DNA of 20,261 nucleotides, taken from the NCBI GenBank assembly GCA_020353135.1, contig CP070688.1:3239741-3260001 (forward strand), read 5' to 3'. The notes beneath the pieces were generated by a model, which made no database searches, was not told the DNA's origin, and saw only the letters and a program-made list of their open reading frames with translations. Of this stretch, positions 15,600 to 20,261 are shown in pieces. Position 1 is the stretch's first letter; each line of letters starts with the position of its first letter. Origin of the DNA: Chloroflexota bacterium. GTDB taxonomy: Bacteria > Chloroflexota > Anaerolineae > Promineifilales > Promineifilaceae. The position numbers and the translations under genes are program-made.

Positions 15600-16912
15600 G
15601 CGTTCAGCGCCCAGCCGGCCGGTTCACGCGGACAGTCAGCCGCACAAATAATCAATCCAGGACATTCCTCGCAGCGGGTGGGTCGCTCGACGCGCTCGCG
15701 ATATCTGACGAAAGCCTGATTGGCCCAAATCCTATCCCAATCGCCCTGTAGGAGATTTCCGGCGGCGACGTTGGGGCCCCGAGGCGAGATGATGTCGCCA
15801 TTCGGCTCCACACGAATCGAGACGTCGGCCGTACAACGTGGACCAAGCTGTACCTGTTCGGCGATGGTCAGGGCCGGGTCGCGCTGCACTGGCGGCTGCC
15901 AGATAAAGCGAACGTTCATTTCGGCCGCCGTTTCTTCGACCAGGTCGGCTATCTGGGGCAGGGCTGAAGCCAGCAGGGCGTCGGATCGCTGATCGGCCGC
16001 CATGTCATTTTCGGCGACTATGACCAGGAAATTTGTGTTACCGACTCCGATCTGTTGAAGCAGATCAAGTGTCGATTCCAAGCCGGCAATCGTGCTGCCA
16101 ACCAAAGGCACCTCTGCCACCGGCGCGATTTCGTTGGCCTGGATCGACTCAAACAAAGGAATTGATAGGTCATGGTCGCCAGAACCGCAGAGCGAGTCGT
16201 GCGTCTCGGCGTCGGCAGCGGCAAAGATCAGACAGCAGTGATCCAGACCGGCCATGGCCATGTTCTCCAGAAGTGCGGGCCGGTTCAGATCGGTGGCCCG
16301 GCCGCGCACACCGGCGATCATGCCCAAGTCTTCAGCCCTCTCAATGGCTCGGACCAGCGTATCGGGATCAACCTCGGCTTGGGCCAGGAATGTCACATGG
16401 GGAATAGCCGCCCGCCACAGATGGTCCAAGATATCAACTATGTCTGACGTTGGCGAAACGACTACATCGGCCTGGAATGGGGCCATCAATGTCGCATCGT
16501 AGGGCGATATTGCCGCATCTTCAAGATTCATCACCGGATAGTTGTCGCCGGGCGCGACCAGGGTCGCGATCATGGCCGCGACCCGCTCAAGATCGGCTTC
16601 CATTGTTTCCTGAGTTGCTCCGTGGAAGGAACTTTTGAGCTCAGCGATTATTGTCTGCTCGTCAAGGTCGTCGAGCAGGCCCTTGGCGATCACGACTCCA
16701 GCCGGCGATAGGTGCAAGGCAGCGCTGGCATTGGCCAATAGCAGGCCCGAGCCGCCAGGATCGACGCGCAGATGGAATCTGGTGTAGGCGCCGTCGGAAT
16801 ATTCCTCCTCACCGGAAGAACGCATGTAGTGATACAGGCCTGCCTTGACCGGATCAGGCGGCACAGGGCGGGTCGGGTAGAATAGTCTTGTTAGCAAATC
16901 GCTCTTGCTCAT
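15596..16912 (-). CDS. Degenerate radical SAM/SPASM paralogue lacking the CX3CX2C motif
   Basis: The 438-aa protein aligns by eye with the upstream radical SAM enzyme along its whole length. Both share a PqqD-like N-terminal region (here about 24-97, with 'HLRVDPGGSGLLL' and 'LHLSPAG'), the 'APF.AD' strand that leads into the radical SAM barrel (144-150), 'IPHVTFL' (170-176), 'AGLDH' (221-225), and a SPASM-like end (C360, VEPNGDI, AAGNLL, C414-x2-C417, C423-x3-C427). Where the active paralogue has CNNACGHC, this one has VVSPTSDI, and the GGE motif is gone too; two SPASM Cys are replaced by Arg. It should not bind the radical SAM [4Fe-4S] cluster, so it is probably a non-catalytic partner that binds substrate or scaffolds. 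ATGA overlaps link it to both neighbours. The start has GAGGA six bases upstream. Confidence 0.85.
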   Translation of the reverse strand: MSKSDLLTRLFYPTRPVPPDPVKAGLYHYMRSSGEEEYSDGAYTRFHLRVDPGGSGLLLANASAALHLSPAGVVIAKGLLDDLDEQTIIAELKSSFHGATQETMEADLERVAAMIATLVAPGDNYPVMNLEDAAISPYDATLMAPFQADVVVSPTSDIVDILDHLWRAAIPHVTFLAQAEVDPDTLVRAIERAEDLGMIAGVRGRATDLNRPALLENMAMAGLDHCCLIFAAADAETHDSLCGSGDHDLSIPLFESIQANEIAPVAEVPLVGSTIAGLESTLDLLQQIGVGNTNFLVIVAENDMAADQRSDALLASALPQIADLVEETAAEMNVRFIWQPPVQRDPALTIAEQVQLGPRCTADVSIRVEPNGDIISPRGPNVAAGNLLQGDWDRIWANQAFVRYRERVERPTRCEECPGLIICAADCPREPAGWALNA

Positions 16913-18522
16913 TGAGAATCCTCAGACGCTGCCATATTCTTGATATCGCCGAGATTCACCAGGCTCAACCAACCGCCGCGGCCGCGCGTGCTACCGTTCG
17001 CCGAACCGGGAGACGGTACATATCCAAAGCTTTCTCCAATACGCGATGGTCCATTTCCGGCGCAACTGCCCGAACAGCTGGCCGCAACAGGCGCGACATG
17101 ATCGGCGTCGGCCAGCCCAAGATGCGCTTCGCGCTCCAGCCGGCAGCCGCCGCCGCACAAAGGTAGATCTGGGCATGACCAACACTTCTCTGGCAAACCA
17201 GTTCCACGCGGGTCCGCGTTCCGATCGCGAAACGAACGAAACAGCGCGCCCTGCCAGATTGACGACCAGGGATCGGTCAGAATATTCCCAGCGGCGGCAT
17301 AGTACGATTGACATGGCAGAACATCGCCATTTGGTTCGACGCAAATTGAATACTCGGCGGCGTTGCATCGCTTGGCGCCAAGATCAAGTTCGACGGGCGA
17401 CATACGGCAATACTCAGTCGGCGTATACCAGAGGAATCGCATGCCCAGGTTGGCAGCTTGATCGCGAATGCGAATCAGCATGGGCGGCATTTCGGACTCA
17501 GGGATTGCGTTCGGATCAAACAGTCCGCCACCAGAATAGATCATGCCATTCATGGCGAAAGTGCGCAGGCCAAGATCGAACAGGAAGTCGAGAATCTCGT
17601 CGGTATGATCCTTGTTGCAGCGCATGAGGGTTGTGTTGGTAATGCAATGAACGCCCGACGCCAGGGCATTTCTAATACCGCGCACGGTCTGGTCGAAACT
17701 TCGAGCATTCATGATCGCATCGTGTACTTCAGGGCGGTTTGAACCCAACGTGACTTGGACATGATTTAAACCGGCGTCGGCAAGGGCGCCCATGTAGGGG
17801 TCCTTGGCGATTCGCCGGCCGTTGGTATTCAGGCCGGTCACCAGGCCTAGCGAGTCCGCATAGCGTATCAGTTCGGGCAAGTCCGGGTGGAGCGTCGCTT
17901 CGCCGCCCGTGAATATGATGTGGGGCACGCCCAGGCCATGTAGACGGCCAAGCACTTGGCGCCACTCCTTCGTGGTGAGCGACGGCATGGAAAAACGTTC
18001 AGGTTCGTTGTAGCAATGGCCGCAGGCGTTATTGCAGCCGTAGGTGAGGGCCAGATCCGCTTTGTAAGGGGCCAGGGCTGGAACGCTAAAGAGAGGTGCG
18101 TTTTCCAGGGCCGTCAGAGCGCAGGTCGGGCATTCTCCGCCAGGGACACGGAGCCGATCGATCATGCTGTAGATGGCCTGGAGGTCTTGTTTCAGGCGCT
18201 TACGCTCAGAAGGGCCAATGCGCGGCAGAAGTCGCGCCTGAGCTTGATCTAGAGGGGTATTGTCGAGCGCAAGTTTGGCCATTTCGGCGGCCGTCTCATT
18301 AAGGTGGATAACGTCAGTCACGTCGACGAAGAGCACGCCCCGGCCGTCGTCGTCGATGCGCAGGTGTATTCGACGTCGGTCTCCGTCGCTGCCAAATCGG
18401 TAGGTAAACAAACCTGTTTCGGGCACCCGTGCGCCTTCGGCGAGACTCATGAAGCCGGTCAGATCCTGGTGCAGCGACCGCATAATCTGGCGGCCGGCCC
18501 CGGCAATCGTATCGATCACCAT
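16909..18522 (-). CDS. Radical SAM/SPASM enzyme with PqqD-like N-terminal region
   Basis: The 537-aa protein has an N-terminal region (about 36-98) resembling PqqD/RRE peptide-recognition domains, a CPTC pair (131-134), then the radical SAM core with C163-x3-C167-x2-C170, GGE (206-208) and NTNG (232-235). Its SPASM domain has Cys at 386, 394, 404, 447, 450, 456 and 460, enough for auxiliary Fe-S clusters. SPASM enzymes mature ribosomal peptides, pyrroloquinoline quinone and quinohemoprotein subunits by radical chemistry. A 75-residue extension carries C483-x3-C487 and is Gly/Ser rich. The start has GAGGAG at good spacing and overlaps the zinc-ribbon gene by 7 bp; the stop overlaps the paralogue start as ATGA. 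The likely target is the Cys-Ala tail protein encoded two genes downstream; this is inference from context. Confidence 0.93.
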   Translation of the reverse strand: MVIDTIAGAGRQIMRSLHQDLTGFMSLAEGARVPETGLFTYRFGSDGDRRRIHLRIDDDGRGVLFVDVTDVIHLNETAAEMAKLALDNTPLDQAQARLLPRIGPSERKRLKQDLQAIYSMIDRLRVPGGECPTCALTALENAPLFSVPALAPYKADLALTYGCNNACGHCYNEPERFSMPSLTTKEWRQVLGRLHGLGVPHIIFTGGEATLHPDLPELIRYADSLGLVTGLNTNGRRIAKDPYMGALADAGLNHVQVTLGSNRPEVHDAIMNARSFDQTVRGIRNALASGVHCITNTTLMRCNKDHTDEILDFLFDLGLRTFAMNGMIYSGGGLFDPNAIPESEMPPMLIRIRDQAANLGMRFLWYTPTEYCRMSPVELDLGAKRCNAAEYSICVEPNGDVLPCQSYYAAAGNILTDPWSSIWQGALFRSFRDRNADPRGTGLPEKCWSCPDLPLCGGGCRLEREAHLGLADADHVAPVAASCSGSCAGNGPSRIGESFGYVPSPGSANGSTRGRGGWLSLVNLGDIKNMAASEDSQ

Positions 18523-18857
18523 TTTGGCTCCTCCTCAAATTGATAGGTCGCGCCACAATGGCCGCACTCAACGAAAATGGCGCCAGCCTTTACCTCGATC
18601 TCTTCTTTGCTCAGCGGCGCATTGCAGGACCGGCAACGAATCTCTTCAATGTCGACGTCACCGCTGAGATCGATCTTTTGAATGGTGGTCGTCTGGCTTG
18701 GTCGGGCCTGGACACGAGTCAAGTAGACTATGGCGATTGCGGCAAAGATGAGGAAGGCTCCGACCACTAATCTAAGAACCTGTCCTTGGTTTCCGGCGAG
18801 GAAGACAAGTCCCAGGAGTCCTACAAAGGAGGCGATGAGGTAGGCCACAGCTTTCAC
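18516..18857 (-). CDS. Two-TM protein with C-terminal zinc ribbon
   Basis: The 113-aa protein has two hydrophobic helices (about 4-21 and 27-47) and a cytoplasmic C-terminal part with C75-x2-C78 and C98-x2-C101, a classical zinc-ribbon or rubredoxin-like spacing. It starts with GTG, supported by GGAGG just upstream. It is the first gene of the operon, and its end overlaps the radical SAM start by 7 bp, suggesting translational coupling. A role as membrane anchor, metal carrier or scaffold for the modification enzymes is possible, but I recognise no specific family. Confidence 0.8.
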   Translation of the reverse strand: MKAVAYLIASFVGLLGLVFLAGNQGQVLRLVVGAFLIFAAIAIVYLTRVQARPSQTTTIQKIDLSGDVDIEEIRCRSCNAPLSKEEIEVKAGAIFVECGHCGATYQFEEEPKW

Positions 18858-18938
18858 GCGAACCTCCAGGCTTAACAGCGAGCAATAACCGCGACGTTTC
18901 TATCACGATTGGCTCGAAATGGCTAACGACTTGGCCAG

Positions 18939-18944
18939 ATTATA
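18939..18944 (-). promoter_or_regulatory. Putative -10 box for the radical SAM operon
   Basis: A perfect TATAAT lies on the minus strand about 80 bases ahead of the first gene of the operon and downstream of the terminator at 18992-19025. No good -35 match lies at normal spacing (the region reads GCCCCT), so the promoter may need an activator or another sigma factor. Confidence 0.4.
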
Positions 18945-18991
18945 CACCGTCAGGCCAGGCCAGGGGCATAGGAAGAGGGTAAGTGGGAAAC

Positions 18992-19025
18992 AAAAAGAAA
19001 GGCCTCACTATCTGGCGGCCTTTCT
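18992..19025 (-). terminator. Intrinsic terminator after the NHL-repeat gene
   Basis: On the minus strand AGAAAGGCC and GGCCTTTCT form a 9-bp stem with a 12-base loop, followed by TTTTTG. It starts 64 bases past the stop of the NHL gene and separates it from the radical SAM operon, which therefore needs its own promoter. Confidence 0.8.
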
Positions 19026-19089
19026 CAGAGTCTAGTGAATTAGTGCAGGTTGGCGCCCGCGCCCAGTCGAGCCAGCGCGCAGCGCAATA

Positions 19090-20261
19090 TCAGCCTGAAT
19101 CGACAGTTGCGAACTTCAAGATCCGGCTGTTATTGGCGTCAGCCACGTACAGATTGCCTTGACCATCGGCAGCAAGGCCATTTGGCAGACCAAAACCGTC
19201 GGCGTCCGGGCTATACCGGCCGAATCGACCAAGATATTGACCTTCGAGGTCGAAGGTCAGCACGCGGAAGGCCTCGGGGTCGGTTACGTAGATACGGCCA
19301 TTCTCGTCGATAGCGATATAGGGCTTGTTGTTGATAGAGTCCCCAGACCAGGCATCGACGGGCCACTCGGCGACCGGCTGCAGAAAGGCATCTAGCTGCT
19401 GTATACGGCCGTTCCAGGTATCCACGACGAAAATCGAACCGTCGTCAGCAGCAGCGATGCCGACCGGTTCGAAGAACTGACCGGGCGAGGCGCCATTGCC
19501 GCCCACAGCCCGGATGAAGTTACCGTCAGAGTCAAACAGCTGGAGGCGGTGATTGCCGGTGTCGGTTACCAGCAGGTTGCCGTCAGCTAGAATGAGGATG
19601 TCGCGCGGCCCGAAAAATAGGCCACCACCAGATTCGGGCGATTCGGGCGAGCCGCTCTCGCCTATAGTCTCGAGCCACTGGCCTTCATGAGTAAACTTCT
19701 GTAGTCGATGGTTCCAGGTATCGGCCACGTAGACATGTTCGTCGTCAACGGCGACGCTCCAAGGCTCGTTGAACTGACCTGGTCCGTCGCCGAATTCACC
19801 CCAGGAGCGCAAGTAGCGGCCGTCGGCGTCGAAGACCTGAATGCGATGGTTGCCCGCGTCGGCGATGTAGAGCGTATTATCAGGGCCGACCGCTACATTT
19901 CGAGGCAACGTCAACTGTCCTTCCTCCGTGCCGGGGCGGCCGATCATGGTGTCAGGCTGAAATGGGCGCTCGCCCTCAGCGTACGGATCGACTGGCGGCT
20001 CAGAGGCAATAGCGTCGACGCCGTGATCCCAGATATTGGCCAGGGTATCTTTTCGGATGTACATGCGCAAGTCGTGTCGCGGCTGCCATTGACCACTTGA
20101 GAAGTCGCCTCCGAAGACCTGGCCATACTTCTGATAGTCGCGATAGAAGAAGATGTCCCACAACGCCTGTCTAACCTCGGGATTGCCTATGCCGCGGCGG
20201 AACTCAGGATCGGCTTCGGGATCGCCTAGCACGGAATTCCAGTTGAAGTTGCGATAGGCTT
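19090..20261 (-). CDS. NHL-repeat six-bladed beta-propeller protein, 5' end outside the window
   Basis: The frame is open to the right edge, so the first residues are missing; about 390 residues are seen. Six NHL-type repeats fill the C-terminal two thirds, each with the pattern 'P.(G/S)(I/V)AV....(I/L)YVAD..N(H/S)RIQ.F...G', enough for one closed propeller, which usually serves protein or ligand binding. The part ahead of the propeller (including ALWDIFFYRDYQKYGQVFGG and RHDLRMYIRKDTL) is not NHL. It reminds me of the C-terminal region of large glycosyltransferase-39/Agl23-like (TIGR03663) membrane proteins of Chloroflexota, so the full protein may be a membrane glycosyltransferase fused to a propeller. 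That is uncertain from memory alone. A GTG at 20232 exists, but the open frame upstream with similar character argues against it as the start. Confidence 0.85.
   Translation of the reverse strand, partial: AYRNFNWNSVLGDPEADPEFRRGIGNPEVRQALWDIFFYRDYQKYGQVFGGDFSSGQWQPRHDLRMYIRKDTLANIWDHGVDAIASEPPVDPYAEGERPFQPDTMIGRPGTEEGQLTLPRNVAVGPDNTLYIADAGNHRIQVFDADGRYLRSWGEFGDGPGQFNEPWSVAVDDEHVYVADTWNHRLQKFTHEGQWLETIGESGSPESPESGGGLFFGPRDILILADGNLLVTDTGNHRLQLFDSDGNFIRAVGGNGASPGQFFEPVGIAAADDGSIFVVDTWNGRIQQLDAFLQPVAEWPVDAWSGDSINNKPYIAIDENGRIYVTDPEAFRVLTFDLEGQYLGRFGRYSPDADGFGLPNGLAADGQGNLYVADANNSRILKFATVDSG

Noticed and set aside
17046..17627. 193-codon plus-strand frame
   Set aside because: Antisense to the radical SAM/SPASM gene; Arg/Ser/Gln-rich with no ribosome site or motif.

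Overview
The window looks like chromosomal DNA of an uncultured or little-studied Chloroflexota (Anaerolineae/Caldilineae-like) bacterium. This is inferred from the gene mix: a one-TM Ser/Thr kinase with Thr/Pro-rich and type-3 thrombospondin repeats, a WS/DGAT acyltransferase, a very large secreted subtilase ending in an 'LPVV.R' tail, a DUF2207-type membrane protein and an NHL propeller protein. I see no mobile element, CRISPR array, tRNA or rRNA gene.

Left part (1-7.8 kb) is mostly housekeeping. A minus-strand rpsO-pnp pair has a good intrinsic terminator and a separate long hairpin between the two genes; pnp runs off the left edge. Divergent from rpsO is a low-specificity L-threonine aldolase gene (ltaE), probably translated from a leaderless mRNA. 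It is followed by a 1080-aa transmembrane Ser/Thr kinase (kinase, FHA, beta-sandwich region, TM, Ca-binding TSP3 repeats, Thr/Pro linker, CBM9-like sensor). A WS/DGAT acyltransferase (minus) with a small zinc-knuckle-like tail converges on it. The acyltransferase diverges from a ybaK/ebsC-type Cys-tRNA(Pro) deacylase gene across a short region rich in ACGTAC palindromes.

Middle part (7.8-12.2 kb) is one 1461-residue membrane-anchored or secreted S8 peptidase gene. It converges on ybaK with overlapping stop codons.

Right part (12.3-18.9 kb) is the most interesting: a tight minus-strand operon whose first four genes overlap by 4-7 bp. In transcription order it encodes (1) a two-TM protein with a C-terminal zinc ribbon; (2) a radical SAM/SPASM enzyme with a PqqD-like N-terminal region that could act as a RiPP recognition element; (3) a paralogue of that enzyme that has lost the radical-SAM cluster motif and part of the SPASM ligands; (4) a DUF2207-like membrane protein whose only seven cysteines all sit in a C-terminal alternating Cys-Ala tail (CACACAGCACACACAGGGR); then, after short gaps, (5) a class I SAM methyltransferase and (6) a small multi-TM protein. 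The set reads like a peptide-modification system in which the 'precursor' is the cytoplasmic tail of a membrane protein, modified by an active/inactive radical SAM pair. That function is inference.

Upstream of the operon, past an intrinsic terminator, is a six-bladed NHL propeller protein that enters from the right edge.
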